From Alteromonas abrolhosensis (lineage in GTDB: Bacteria > Pseudomonadota > Gammaproteobacteria > Enterobacterales > Alteromonadaceae): DNA of 64,000 nucleotides. Within the stretch, counting starts at the first letter, position 1. Each line of letters opens with the position of its first letter. A program made the position numbers and the translations under genes. Under the pieces are notes generated by a model. It was not told the origin of the DNA, did not search any database, and saw only the letters and a program-made list of their open reading frames with translations. The DNA lies in contig NZ_MEJH01000008.1 in the NCBI RefSeq assembly GCF_001953635.1, forward strand, positions 62,001-126,000, written 5' to 3'. Below, in pieces: positions 34,875 to 44,616 of this stretch.

Positions 34875-37097
34875 CTACTTGAGCGTTCTATTGAAAAAGT
34901 TGGTTATTGTTTTGTATAAGTGAATGCCCGTTTGCTTGCCTCGAATGCTGTGCTTCTTGCCCGGATAATCCATAGTTTCAAATGGAATTGCCAAGTCTTG
35001 AAGGTGCTTGTATAGCATCGTTGAATGGGTAAACAGCACGTTGTCATCTGCCATGCCGTGGTAAATTAAAAGGTCGCCTTTCAGGTCTTTTGCGTAGGGG
35101 AACACTGAAGACGCGGTGTAAGCATCGTCATCCGTATTGGGGTTGCCCATGTAGCGTTCAGTATAGTGGGTATCATATAAGCGCCAGTCGGTTACCGGCG
35201 CACCTGATACACCCGCTGCAAAGTAATCGCCCGCTTTAAACATGGTCATTAGGGTCATGTATCCGCCATAGCTGTGGCCATGAACACCAATACGCTCAGC
35301 ATCAACGAAAGGAAGTGTGCGCAAGAACTCTACGCCTGCAACCTGATCGTCCACTTCAATAAAGCCCATTTTTTTGTAAATAGGATCTTCAAAGCCTTTG
35401 CCGCGATAGTTAGAGCCGCGGTTATCTAGCGTAAATACCACATAACCTTGGTCAACCCAGTGTTGGAATAGCAAACCACGGTTACCCGCCCAGCTGTTTG
35501 TTACAACTTGTGCGTGCGGGCCGCCGTAAAGGTAAACAATAACAGGGTGCTTCTGTTTAGGATTTTGCTTGGCACTGTCAGGCGTGTAAATTCGATACTT
35601 AAGGGTTGCGCCATCTTTTGTAGTGATGTCACCAAACTCAGGTGCCGTCCAGCTATCCATGTAAGCGTGCAGAGGGTGGCCTTCTTCAACTTTATTTTCT
35701 TCAAGCCAGGTAATTCGCTCGCCGGTGGCACTATTTAGGCTAACTTGAGCAGGAGAGTTAATGGTTGAGAAACGGTCGATAAAGATAGAGGCATCTTTAC
35801 TGAATGCCGCGCTGTGATAAGCCCCAAGTTCGGTTACTCGTGTAATTTCACCGCCATCTAATGGCACGCTGTAAACATGGCTTTCTAGTGGCGTGTCTTT
35901 GCGCCCAGAGAAATACAAACGGTTGTTCGCAGTATCAATAGCTTCAACGCTGTCCACGACCCAGTCGCCTTTGGTTAATTGCTTAACCATTTTGCCGCTG
36001 TTGTTAAATAGGTAAAGGTGTTTAAAACCGTCACGCTCAGACGCCCAGATAAACTGTTCTTTGTCTTTAAGAAAGTAAAGGTCGTTATGCAGGTTTATCC
36101 AGGTATCGCTTGTTTCTGTAAGCAGTACGTTTTCTTTTTTACTGTTAAGGTCGAACGCGCGAAGCTCCAGTGTTTGCTGGTCGCGTGTCTGCCACTGGTA
36201 GGTAAAGGTGGTGCTATCTGGCATCCACTTTCCGCGGGCAAAATAAATGTCTTTGTCTTTACCTAAATCAACCCAGGTGCGATCGCCAGAGTTGATGTCT
36301 TGAATAGCAAGTTCCACCAAGACGTTGGGCGTACCCGCTTTCGGGTATTTCTGTTCGATAAGTTTGATGTCGTCAGCATAGATTTCAGAACGCGTGATAA
36401 CATCTACTGGGCTTTCATCAACTTTGGTAAAAGCAATTTTAGTTTCATCTGGCGACCACCAGTATCCGGTCATGCGGCCCATTTCTTCTTGCGCCACAAA
36501 CTCAGCCATACCAAATTTGATGTTGTCGCCACCTTCTTTAGTAATCGCCATTTCTTTACCAGACTCGATATGTTTTACATAAAGGTTCTGGTCGCGAATG
36601 AAGGAAATGTAGTTACCTTTTGGTGATAATTTAATATCAGTTTCAAAAGCGTCAGTATCTAGAAGTTGCTTCGCCCCTTTTTCGCCTAGCTTGTGATAAA
36701 ACACGTCGCCCCCTAATGGGAACAGTAAGGCTTTTCCATCGTCCGACCATTGGTAGCTAACAATCCCGCTGCCAGATAAGCGCATGCGCTCGCGGCGTGC
36801 TTTTTCTTCATCGGAAAGTACTTCTTCGCCGCTTTGTAGGTCGTTTGAGTCGAACAGCATACGGGTTTGACCACTTTCAATGTGGTACTCCCATAAATCT
36901 AGACGTTCGTAGTCGGTTTGCTTACCTTTAAGGAACGTTACCCTTTGACCATCGGGTGACACTTTTAATGAACGGGGGGCATCGCCATCAAGAGAAGGTG
37001 AAGAGAAAATACGCTCGATTGTGAGCGTTTCAGCATTTAAAGCAGTAGAGAGCATAGCGGCTCCAATTAAAAGGGCTTTTTTCATTTTTATCTGCAT
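34875..37097 (-). CDS. Dipeptidyl peptidase IV (S9 family)
   Basis: A 740-residue periplasmic or outer-surface serine peptidase with a signal peptide (MKKALLIGAAMLSTALNA). The N-terminal 470 residues form the DPP IV-type beta-propeller, with the Glu-pair segment FVAQEEMGRMTGYWW that binds the substrate amino end. The C-terminal alpha/beta-hydrolase has HGHSYGGYMT near residue 610 (nucleophile Ser), Asp in HGMADDNVLF and His in GKKHSIRG. It cleaves Xaa-Pro dipeptides. Two starts are possible, 37097 or the ATG four codons in at 37085; both keep the signal peptide. Together with the neighbouring subtilase it suggests protein use. Confidence 0.92.
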   Translation of the reverse strand: MQIKMKKALLIGAAMLSTALNAETLTIERIFSSPSLDGDAPRSLKVSPDGQRVTFLKGKQTDYERLDLWEYHIESGQTRMLFDSNDLQSGEEVLSDEEKARRERMRLSGSGIVSYQWSDDGKALLFPLGGDVFYHKLGEKGAKQLLDTDAFETDIKLSPKGNYISFIRDQNLYVKHIESGKEMAITKEGGDNIKFGMAEFVAQEEMGRMTGYWWSPDETKIAFTKVDESPVDVITRSEIYADDIKLIEQKYPKAGTPNVLVELAIQDINSGDRTWVDLGKDKDIYFARGKWMPDSTTFTYQWQTRDQQTLELRAFDLNSKKENVLLTETSDTWINLHNDLYFLKDKEQFIWASERDGFKHLYLFNNSGKMVKQLTKGDWVVDSVEAIDTANNRLYFSGRKDTPLESHVYSVPLDGGEITRVTELGAYHSAAFSKDASIFIDRFSTINSPAQVSLNSATGERITWLEENKVEEGHPLHAYMDSWTAPEFGDITTKDGATLKYRIYTPDSAKQNPKQKHPVIVYLYGGPHAQVVTNSWAGNRGLLFQHWVDQGYVVFTLDNRGSNYRGKGFEDPIYKKMGFIEVDDQVAGVEFLRTLPFVDAERIGVHGHSYGGYMTLMTMFKAGDYFAAGVSGAPVTDWRLYDTHYTERYMGNPNTDDDAYTASSVFPYAKDLKGDLLIYHGMADDNVLFTHSTMLYKHLQDLAIPFETMDYPGKKHSIRGKQTGIHLYKTITNFFNRTLK

Positions 37098-37155
37098 AAT
37101 TGACTGTCGAAGGTTTGATTGTAGCTATATCAATTTATGATACAAGGTGCGACGT

Positions 37156-37779
37156 ATGAAATCCGCAATGGTGCTAGGAGCGACAGGTTTAGTGGGGCGA
37201 ACGCTTGTAAATATGTTGTTACAGGACAGAAGGTACAATGAAGTCACTTGCTTAGTGAGAAAGCCGCTTCCCTCTAGCATGTTTAATGACCCTTACAATC
37301 GGCTGAAGCCCGTGGTTATCGATTTTGAAAATCTTCAGGATTACCAAGGTTACTTCAGCGTAAATCATGTGTACTGCTGTTTGGGTACCACATTGAAAAA
37401 AGCAGGGTCTAAGCAAGCGTTTCGCCGCGTCGATTTTGAGTATGTTCATGTTGCTGCACAGCTTACCCGTGCACAGCGCGCAGACAGCTTTGTATGGATA
37501 TCTTCAGTAGGCGCTGATGCTAAAAGCAGTAACTTTTATTTGCGCGTAAAAGGTGAGCTAGAAAACGCGATCATGCGAATGCCGCAGTTGCCACATGCCT
37601 CTGCGGTGCGCCCGTCGTTATTATTAGGCAGTCGCGATGAGTCGAGAACGCTAGAAGATATAGCGCAGAAAACGGCGCCCATTTGGCAAAGTATAATGAA
37701 AGGGCCGTTAAAGAAATACCGACCGGTTCATGCTGTTGATGTGGCTAGAAATATGATGTCTCTGCAGCGCTGGCAGTAA
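37156..37779 (+). CDS. NAD(P)H-binding oxidoreductase, HTATIP2-like
   Basis: A 207-residue Rossmann-fold protein. AAGGTG precedes ATG 37156, preferred over a GTG three codons upstream. The dinucleotide motif is VLGATGLVGRTLV. CCLGTTLKKAGSKQAFRRVDFEYV, FVWISSVGADAKS and NFYLRVKGELE (Tyr-x-x-x-Lys) match the atypical SDR group that includes HTATIP2/TIP30 and YraR-like proteins. The reaction is unknown. It is divergent from the DPP IV gene. Confidence 0.85.
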   Translation: MKSAMVLGATGLVGRTLVNMLLQDRRYNEVTCLVRKPLPSSMFNDPYNRLKPVVIDFENLQDYQGYFSVNHVYCCLGTTLKKAGSKQAFRRVDFEYVHVAAQLTRAQRADSFVWISSVGADAKSSNFYLRVKGELENAIMRMPQLPHASAVRPSLLLGSRDESRTLEDIAQKTAPIWQSIMKGPLKKYRPVHAVDVARNMMSLQRWQ

Positions 37780-37862
37780 TTGTCACAACCTTAACGTGAA
37801 GCCTTGCATAACTTGGTATAGAATGCGCGCCTTTCAAACGCCTTAGGTAATACGACTTCCTT

Positions 37863-38669
37863 ATGTTCCGCTGTAAACAATTCACCGTAGCGCAAGATAA
37901 ATGCGCCATGAAAGTGAACACCGACAGCCTGATTTTAGGAAGTTGGGCTGAGCCCGGTTCGGCCAAGCATATTCTAGATGTAGGAACGGGTAGTGGCATT
38001 CTTGCGCTGATGATGGCGCAAAAGTCAGAGCATTTTTTTCACAGTAGTACCGATGAACAGCGTGTTGGTAATCAGCGAGCCTTTCGAATAGACGCGATAG
38101 AAATTGATGAAGATGCTGCGGCGCAGGCCGCGTTAAATTTTAAAAACTCAAAGTGGGCTAACCAATTATTTTCCCGCCGTTGTGATGTAAATAGTTTTAC
38201 ATCGCCCTATTTATACGATGTAGTCATTTCAAATCCGCCTTACTTCGACTCACCAGCCAAACGTTCAAATGCTTACAATCAGCAAAGCCAACCTCGAAAT
38301 TTGGCAAGGCAGACTTTGGCGCTTGGTACAGAAGAGTTTTTTGAGGTCAGCTACAAACTGCTTGAGTCAAACGGGCATTTGTATTGCGTTTATCCTTTTT
38401 CGCTAGAAGCAAGGGTAATTCAGAACGCCGCTTCTCATAGCTTCGCGTTAGAAAAGCAACTTTACGTCAGGCATGAATCTAACAGCGCTCCTTACCTTTG
38501 CGCCTTTCACTTTAGAAAACTAGCGATAACTTCCACACTATCATCAATTGAAAATGTCGGGGTAATTGCTAAAGAGGCGAGTAAGACAACTTTAACCATT
38601 AGAGACGCGCAGGGCAATTACACAAGCGAATACAAAGCCCTTTGCCAGCCTTTTTACCTTAAATTTTAA
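37863..38669 (+). CDS. yfiC: tRNA1(Val) adenine-37 N6-methyltransferase
   Basis: A 268-residue SAM-dependent methyltransferase. ILDVGTGSGILALMMAQ is the SAM-binding motif I, IDAIEIDEDAAAQA motif II, and VVISNPPYF the N-P-P-Y catalytic motif of N6-adenine methyltransferases. CAMKVNTDSLILGSWA at the N-terminus is typical of YfiC/TrmN6, which modifies A37 of tRNA-Val. The middle has a longer loop after motif I (HFFHSSTDEQRVGNQ) than in E. coli. Confidence 0.92.
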   Translation: MFRCKQFTVAQDKCAMKVNTDSLILGSWAEPGSAKHILDVGTGSGILALMMAQKSEHFFHSSTDEQRVGNQRAFRIDAIEIDEDAAAQAALNFKNSKWANQLFSRRCDVNSFTSPYLYDVVISNPPYFDSPAKRSNAYNQQSQPRNLARQTLALGTEEFFEVSYKLLESNGHLYCVYPFSLEARVIQNAASHSFALEKQLYVRHESNSAPYLCAFHFRKLAITSTLSSIENVGVIAKEASKTTLTIRDAQGNYTSEYKALCQPFYLKF

Positions 38670-38682
38670 TGAGCTTATATAA

Positions 38683-39171
38683 ATGAACATAGTTGCAGAA
38701 GGCTTTGGCGCAATCGCCGTTGTTTTGAATTTTATTGGGTATCGCCAAACCAATGTAGACAAATATTTGCTAATATCAGCGTTTGCTTTAAGTGCGCTAA
38801 GCGTACACTTTTTTATGCTAGATGCTATGGCAGCAGGCATCGGAACACTGCTTGCTAGTGTCCGCAATTTCATTGCAATTAAACACAGAAGCAATGCTAT
38901 TTTGTTTTTCTTCGTTGCGGTAAATCTAGGCTTTCTTGCTTACGAATGGTTTGTGTTGTCACATAGCTGGATAATCTTTATTGCCTATGCGTCGTCACTC
39001 ATTTTCACCGTAGGCTCTTTGGTTATTCGCAACACCCATACCATTAGGAAAGTTTTCCTTGTTGCCGAAACCTTGGGGCTCTTATACGCCATATCGGTAG
39101 GAAGCATTTTCGGCACAGTATTCAACGTAAGTAATTTGGTTAGCATTTTAAGTAAACTGCGTAAGCCTTAG
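38683..39171 (+). CDS. ygjV: YgjV-family inner membrane protein
   Basis: A 162-residue protein with about five to six membrane helices, recognised by GFGAIAVVLNFIGYRQ at the start, LLASVRNFIAIKHRSN and a conserved small C-terminal region. It belongs to the Imp-YgjV family of unknown function. It is 13 bases after yfiC and probably cotranscribed with it. Confidence 0.85.
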   Translation: MNIVAEGFGAIAVVLNFIGYRQTNVDKYLLISAFALSALSVHFFMLDAMAAGIGTLLASVRNFIAIKHRSNAILFFFVAVNLGFLAYEWFVLSHSWIIFIAYASSLIFTVGSLVIRNTHTIRKVFLVAETLGLLYAISVGSIFGTVFNVSNLVSILSKLRKP

Positions 39172-39567
39172 CTTTACGTTTCTGACATTCAATTCAGATT
39201 ACATACCTTACTAACTCACCTGTCCGCTCCATCTGGTTGTTATAGATGGAGCTGCACGTCTTAATTTTTGTACGTTCGTACCTTTGCTTCACTGCGCGCT
39301 TATTCCACTGCACGCTTACTTCACTGCACTGATTGGTTTAATGAATCCGTACGTTCTATAAACCAGTAACCCCGCTGTTTTACCTCGGCACAATCTCCCT
39401 TCAGCCCTTATTTTCTATCGCTTATACCAAAGTTCAATGAGCTAAAGTTCAATATTATTTTAGGTATGGAAGCGTATCATTATTAATCAGTAAGTATGGT
39501 TTCAGCAATTTTTCCTCTGGATGTACGGAAGTAGACTCAGCGTGTAGTAATGAGGGGAGTGTGCGCA
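39172..39567. other. Leader region of the cellulose operon
   Basis: A 396-base gap. A perfect 9-bp hairpin GCTCCATCT / AGATGGAGC at 39226-39252 may end the yfiC-ygjV transcript, though its T-run is weak. At 39287-39333 a 16-base unit (TTCACTGCGCGCTTAT and variants) is repeated about three times imperfectly. The rest is AT-rich and should hold the cellulose promoter; no confident operator is seen. Confidence 0.5.
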
Positions 39568-40140
39568 GTGAAATTAGTAGATAACTCAAAACAATTTGAT
39601 CAATCACCTACGCTTGAACAATCGTTTCAGGGCGCCATCAATGACGGCGCTACGATAAACGTATTTGAGCGCGCTCAACAGTTTAGAAACACCCCTTCAG
39701 CTTTCACTAAACCACAGCTGGTTGAGGAGCGCACAAGCTTAGAGACAGAACAGCTGTGGAAAAAGCGCCTTTCGATGCTGCTAGATGCAGAAAATAAACT
39801 TATGAAAGTTATACGTTTTCGTAAAATTACTGGTATATTTACGATTGCAAGTATGGCTATGTTTTTATTTTCCCTGTACATAGCGCCAACAATGTCGCCG
39901 GTAGTGTTTTACGGCCTTATTGTTGTAGCCGCATTTGGAATGGCAACGTATCCGGCGTGGTTTTTAGCTTCAAAGAGCAATAAAAAGCAGAGAGATGACA
40001 TTTCTCGTTTGTTTTATAAGAGTAATCACGAAATCGAAATGTCGGACGGTAAAATTACGTTAATTAACAGGGCGAACTATGCAAGTGTAACGCAAATACA
40101 CGTATTGGATCGCAAACTTGGATTATTCGCAAACCCGTAG
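39568..40140 (+). CDS. Unrecognised membrane protein heading the cellulose operon
   Basis: About 190 residues, no family recognised. GTG 39568 follows GGGGAG at an ideal distance and is preferred over ATG 39550, which lies inside that ribosome site. The N-terminal 80 residues are polar, with Gln/Ser/Glu-rich character. Two hydrophobic helices follow (about 90-112 and 117-138), then a basic C-terminal domain of about 50 residues ending LGLFANP. The end overlaps bcsA by 23 bases, so production is tied to the synthase. Position and size suggest an inner-membrane accessory subunit of cellulose synthesis, analogous in place to BcsR/BcsQ or BcsF though not similar to them. That role is inference. 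Confidence 0.7.
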   Translation: MKLVDNSKQFDQSPTLEQSFQGAINDGATINVFERAQQFRNTPSAFTKPQLVEERTSLETEQLWKKRLSMLLDAENKLMKVIRFRKITGIFTIASMAMFLFSLYIAPTMSPVVFYGLIVVAAFGMATYPAWFLASKSNKKQRDDISRLFYKSNHEIEMSDGKITLINRANYASVTQIHVLDRKLGLFANP

Positions 40141-42343
40141 ACAGCACTACACCACACAGTTCATCATCTTACTGCTGGTAGCATCCTTTATTCTTGGGGT
40201 GCTACTTCTGGCACCCATGGATGCCTTGGGCCAGCTCCTATCTTCAGTTGTTATTCTCATTGCAATATCGCTTTGCAGCAAAGAAGCTCGTCACACACAA
40301 AAATATCAGAACTTATTTCGTATATTCGCGCTAGTGCTAGCTATTGCACTTAGCGTAAGGTATTTGTTGTGGCGAGGTATTTACACGCTCACCTATTCAG
40401 ATTTCTTCTCAATGATCGCCGTTTGGTTGTTATTCGGTGCTGAAATTTATGCGGGGATAACGTCTGTATTAGGGGCTATCGTTAACGCGTTCCCACTAAG
40501 TCGACCTCTGTTGACCTTAGAAGGAATGGATAAATCTACTTTACCTAGCGTTGATGTCATGATCCCAAGTTACAACGAAGATGAGGGGATACTAGAAGTT
40601 ACGATCCGCGCGGCAAAAATGCTTGATTACCCTAAGGAAAAGCTGCGTGTTCATTTGCTCGATGATGGCGGTACTGACCAGAAGATAAATGCTCAGAACC
40701 CAGTAGCTGCAGCAGCTGCCAGACAGCGTCGCCTCAACCTACAGGCGTTATGTGAACGATTAGACATCACCTATCATACCCGGGCGAAAAACGAGTTTGC
40801 CAAGGCGGGTAATGTAAATAGTGCGATACAAAATACCACAGGCGATTTGATTGTAATCTTAGATGCCGATCATGTTCCGACATCAGATTTTCTAGACAGA
40901 ACTGTGCCTTGGATGCTTAAAAACGAGAAAGTCTTTCTTGTACAAACACCGCACTTTATGGCCAACCCAGACCCGGTAGAACGCAACTATTTTTCTGCGT
41001 TTACTCGCATGCCTTCAGAAAATGATATGTTTTACGGAACCATACAGAAGGGCTTAGATTACTGGGGTAGTTCTTTCTTCTGTGGTTCAGCGGCATTGAT
41101 GAGAAGAAAGCACCTTGATTTAGTGGGCGGTATTTCCGGCGACTCTATCACTGAAGATGCAGAAACTGCGTTAGACCTTCATAAAATGGGGTATGAGTCT
41201 GTATATGTGGACAGACCCATGGTAAGCGGACTTGCGCCAGAAACCTTCGACGCTTTTATCCAGCAGCGCATGCGCTGGGCGCAAGGTATGACGCAAATAC
41301 TGTTACTAAAAAAGCCGTTTAAAGCACAAGGTCTTAAGTGGTATCAGCGAGTAGGCTACATGAGTTCAATCATGTTTTGGCTGTTCCCGTTTGCTCGCAT
41401 CATCTTTTTGCTTATGCCGTTGGCGTATTTGGTCTTTGGCCTTCAGGTTTATCATGCGTCAATGCTAGAAATTTTTGCCTTCACCTTGCCTCACGTTATT
41501 GCCACGTACATGATATCCACGATGCTCTTTGGGCGAACGCGATGGCCCTTAGTTTCGGAATTGTACGAAATACTGCAATGTGCGTTTACATTAAACGCAC
41601 TAATAAAAGTGTTCTTAAAGCCGCGGGCTCCTTCATTTGTGGTTACGCCGAAAGGAGAAAGCCTAGACAGAACGTTCGTTTCACCCTTATCGAGCGTGTT
41701 TTACTGGCTAATCTTGGTTATCACGTTCGCATTAGGTAGCGGCGTTTATAAGTTTATAACAGAGCCACTCACTCGCGAACTTACTGTGGTGGTTATGTTG
41801 TGGAATGTATTTAACTTGATTCTTTTGTTATCCGTTCTCAGTGTGTTACTGGAGCGAAAACAGGTTCGAAGTCAGGCTCGTTTACCCGCTACTAACAGTG
41901 TCGTCATTAAAACTACGAACGACGAAGCGTGGGTTGGAGATTTGGTTGACTTATCCCTGGGCGGTGCACGGCTGCGGTTAAAAGGTGAGGGAGCGTTGGT
42001 GCCTGAAAATGCCACGTTGACATCGTGGAGTCACGCACTGAAAAAGAACGTTCACTTGCCAATTGACGTGCTTCACTACGACAATAAATCAAAAATACTT
42101 CGGGTGCGCTTTGTGCCACAAACCGAAGAACAAGAGAACGAAGTGGTCGCCTATTCACTGTGTGATAGTTTACGATGGATGTCATTTCAAAGAAGAAGAA
42201 CAAGGGCTATCTCATACTGGTTCGGCGCAAAACATGTGTTGAAAGTTGGGTTAAAGCCTGTTTTGTTGCATATGCTTGTATTAATGGGGAAATTCGCCGG
42301 CAAATTAGGTTTACTTGGTAAGCCGGCAAAGGAAAATCAATGA
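40118..42343 (+). CDS. bcsA: Cellulose synthase catalytic subunit
   Basis: A 741-residue family 2 glycosyltransferase with PilZ domain. A TTG at 40118 is the only usable start between the upstream stop and the first membrane helix. Helices lie at about 14-32, 36-52 and 64-82. The glycosyltransferase has DVMIPSYNEDE, LLDDGGTD, the metal-binding DADH near residue 248, SITEDAE and QQRMRWAQGM near 382. After further helices comes the C-terminal PilZ domain with RSQAR near 583 and DLSLGGARLRL, which binds c-di-GMP and opens the active site. It polymerises UDP-glucose into beta-1,4-glucan and extrudes it through the membrane. Confidence 0.96.
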   Translation: MDYSQTRRQHYTTQFIILLLVASFILGVLLLAPMDALGQLLSSVVILIAISLCSKEARHTQKYQNLFRIFALVLAIALSVRYLLWRGIYTLTYSDFFSMIAVWLLFGAEIYAGITSVLGAIVNAFPLSRPLLTLEGMDKSTLPSVDVMIPSYNEDEGILEVTIRAAKMLDYPKEKLRVHLLDDGGTDQKINAQNPVAAAAARQRRLNLQALCERLDITYHTRAKNEFAKAGNVNSAIQNTTGDLIVILDADHVPTSDFLDRTVPWMLKNEKVFLVQTPHFMANPDPVERNYFSAFTRMPSENDMFYGTIQKGLDYWGSSFFCGSAALMRRKHLDLVGGISGDSITEDAETALDLHKMGYESVYVDRPMVSGLAPETFDAFIQQRMRWAQGMTQILLLKKPFKAQGLKWYQRVGYMSSIMFWLFPFARIIFLLMPLAYLVFGLQVYHASMLEIFAFTLPHVIATYMISTMLFGRTRWPLVSELYEILQCAFTLNALIKVFLKPRAPSFVVTPKGESLDRTFVSPLSSVFYWLILVITFALGSGVYKFITEPLTRELTVVVMLWNVFNLILLLSVLSVLLERKQVRSQARLPATNSVVIKTTNDEAWVGDLVDLSLGGARLRLKGEGALVPENATLTSWSHALKKNVHLPIDVLHYDNKSKILRVRFVPQTEEQENEVVAYSLCDSLRWMSFQRRRTRAISYWFGAKHVLKVGLKPVLLHMLVLMGKFAGKLGLLGKPAKENQ

Positions 42344-44616
42344 TAAAAAAATACCTTATGTTCATAGTGTGTTTGTGCATGCCTTTTACCCTTGTGGCAC
42401 AAACCGATACGTACCGCCTGACCGATTTTTTCGGTGGTGAAAGTACCGTGCGCTTGCAGGGTAAATCTGCCTCAATTGACATTCCCATTCCTCTTAGCTC
42501 AGTAACCGATGTGGACAACGCGCTGTTGACGCTAGAAGTCGTAAGTTCGCAGGCGCTCATTAAAAAACGCTCACAGCTATACGTTAGGTTCAACAACGCC
42601 ACTATTGGTCAGATTGCTTTCGATCCAGACAGACCATCTCTTGTATCGGAAATTGCGATCCCTTCATCATTGTGGCGCGCAGGCTTTAACTCACTAACGC
42701 TGGCAGTGAGTCAACATTACGCCGAGCAGTGCGTTGACGGCAGCGCACCGGAATTATGGAGTGAAATTAACGCGTACAATTCGACTTTGAAGATTGCAAC
42801 ATCGGTGAATGAGAAACGCTTTACACTTGATGAACTAAGCGGCTTTTTTAATCCAGGTATTGGCGGTCAGCGAAATGTCCAGCTATATACGGCGCGAGAA
42901 GTTGAAGCTCAAATCCAACAGCAGACGCTACCTCTTGTGGCGCAAGCCCTCGCTTTGAGAAATCAATATCAGCCGCTGATTGTCGAGCACGATAGCTTCG
43001 ATGATGGCTATGTTTTGCCTCAATTAGAAGACACAGAAAACAGTTTTTGGGATGACCAAAATGTCGCCCGTTACGAGCGTGCAGCATGGTATTTGAAGGC
43101 AAAACAGAAGCAACCCGTACACGTACTAGTCGGGACAGTTGAGGCTTTATCACCGGTATTATCTGACGAAGTGATCAACGACATTGATGGCGCGTTTTTA
43201 AAGGCACAACGCACACCTGCGTTTGTAAAAGACAGTAAAGTCATTGTGCCAGCTAGCTATCGCTTAATTGTAAGTGGCACCACACAAGATGAAGTGCTTG
43301 AGGCCGCCAAAGCCTTGGCAGTAATGGATGACGCGATAAATCCCGTTTCGCAAGTTACCGTACTTTCTCAGTCACAGATGCAGGCAGAAACCCTGCAGCG
43401 CCACCGCATTCTGAAGCCGGACAATCACTACACATTTAAAGACTTTGGTGTGTCGACTACTCAGTTTAGAGATGAAGGGAACTTCACAAAACGGGTGTCT
43501 TTCAGGCTGCCCGCTGACTTTTACGTGCCTGAAAATGCAAGCGTGAGTTTGCTGTTAGACTTTGGATATGGAGCGGGCTTTGGGCCAGGCTCGGTTATGA
43601 ACGTCAGCGTCAATGACGAGCTTGTTCACGGTTTATCGCTTAATAATATTAATGGGCAGTCATTCAGAGACTATCAACTGAGAATACCAGCGCGTTTCTT
43701 TAAAGGCGGGGTTAATAATTTAGATTTCGCAGTGACAATGAGAGCGCCACTGGCGGGCGTACCTTGTGACGACATTCCCGGATCTCATCTTGTATTCCAG
43801 CTTGATGATTCTTCAGCTATGAAATTGCCCGATGCAGGAAACGTGGCAGTTCAGCCTAATCTCGCACTGCTTTCAGAAACTGCATATCCGTTTGTGCGCT
43901 TTAAATCTGCGCCTCTTTCAACGATTGCAATACCTTCAGAAGACTACCTAGATACCGCGTTGACTCTATCAGCTAAATTGGCACAAGTAGCGCAAGTCCC
44001 TTTATTGAACATGCAAATCGCAATCGGGAACGACATTACAACTGAAGGCTCTGTGATTGTACTTGGCACACCTGAAACCTTAACGCAAATTGAACAATCT
44101 GAATTCAACACCGCTATCGAAGCAACAAAGCGCTGGTCTTATCGACTTCAAAATAATCTATACAATCGCGTTAGAAACCTAACCGATGATCAGTCTTTTA
44201 AAGAAATGCGAATTGATGGTCATACAGTTCAAGAAAGCGATTTGGGTGAGCAAGCTGTGCTTACCGCACAAGCCCATCCAACTTCATCGCAAACCGATAC
44301 CTTGTTTATTGTCGCAGCCCAATCTCCAGAGTTACTTCAGGCAAGGGTAGAAGACTTGGTCAGTCTGTCTATGTGGGGGCAGATGGCCGGTGACTTTTTC
44401 GCATGGAAAGATGGACTGTCACCTTCACTTATTATGCAAGTAAGTGACAAATACGAAGTGGGAGAAGCCGACGATAGCTGGTTGCATTTAAGGCTTTGGT
44501 TGTCTAACAATCCTTGGTATTGGCTGATGAGCTTTGTATTGATGGTGTTTGTTGTCAGTCTATTGATTTACCTGTTGCTTAAACGCCGAAACAAACAAGT
44601 ACAAGACTCATGGTAA
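42340..44616 (+). CDS. bcsB: Cellulose synthase periplasmic subunit
   Basis: A 758-residue periplasmic protein anchored by a C-terminal helix (about 728-750, WYWLMSFVLMVFVVSLLIYLL), with a signal peptide ending near LVAQTDT. It is full length for BcsB and begins in an ATGA overlap with bcsA. Two carbohydrate-binding-domain plus flavodoxin-like repeats are expected; SIDIPIPLSS and the repeated SxxxxLxxxFNN-type segments fit. BcsB guides the polymer through the periplasm and activates BcsA through its C-terminal helix. Confidence 0.93.
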   Translation: MIKKYLMFIVCLCMPFTLVAQTDTYRLTDFFGGESTVRLQGKSASIDIPIPLSSVTDVDNALLTLEVVSSQALIKKRSQLYVRFNNATIGQIAFDPDRPSLVSEIAIPSSLWRAGFNSLTLAVSQHYAEQCVDGSAPELWSEINAYNSTLKIATSVNEKRFTLDELSGFFNPGIGGQRNVQLYTAREVEAQIQQQTLPLVAQALALRNQYQPLIVEHDSFDDGYVLPQLEDTENSFWDDQNVARYERAAWYLKAKQKQPVHVLVGTVEALSPVLSDEVINDIDGAFLKAQRTPAFVKDSKVIVPASYRLIVSGTTQDEVLEAAKALAVMDDAINPVSQVTVLSQSQMQAETLQRHRILKPDNHYTFKDFGVSTTQFRDEGNFTKRVSFRLPADFYVPENASVSLLLDFGYGAGFGPGSVMNVSVNDELVHGLSLNNINGQSFRDYQLRIPARFFKGGVNNLDFAVTMRAPLAGVPCDDIPGSHLVFQLDDSSAMKLPDAGNVAVQPNLALLSETAYPFVRFKSAPLSTIAIPSEDYLDTALTLSAKLAQVAQVPLLNMQIAIGNDITTEGSVIVLGTPETLTQIEQSEFNTAIEATKRWSYRLQNNLYNRVRNLTDDQSFKEMRIDGHTVQESDLGEQAVLTAQAHPTSSQTDTLFIVAAQSPELLQARVEDLVSLSMWGQMAGDFFAWKDGLSPSLIMQVSDKYEVGEADDSWLHLRLWLSNNPWYWLMSFVLMVFVVSLLIYLLLKRRNKQVQDSW

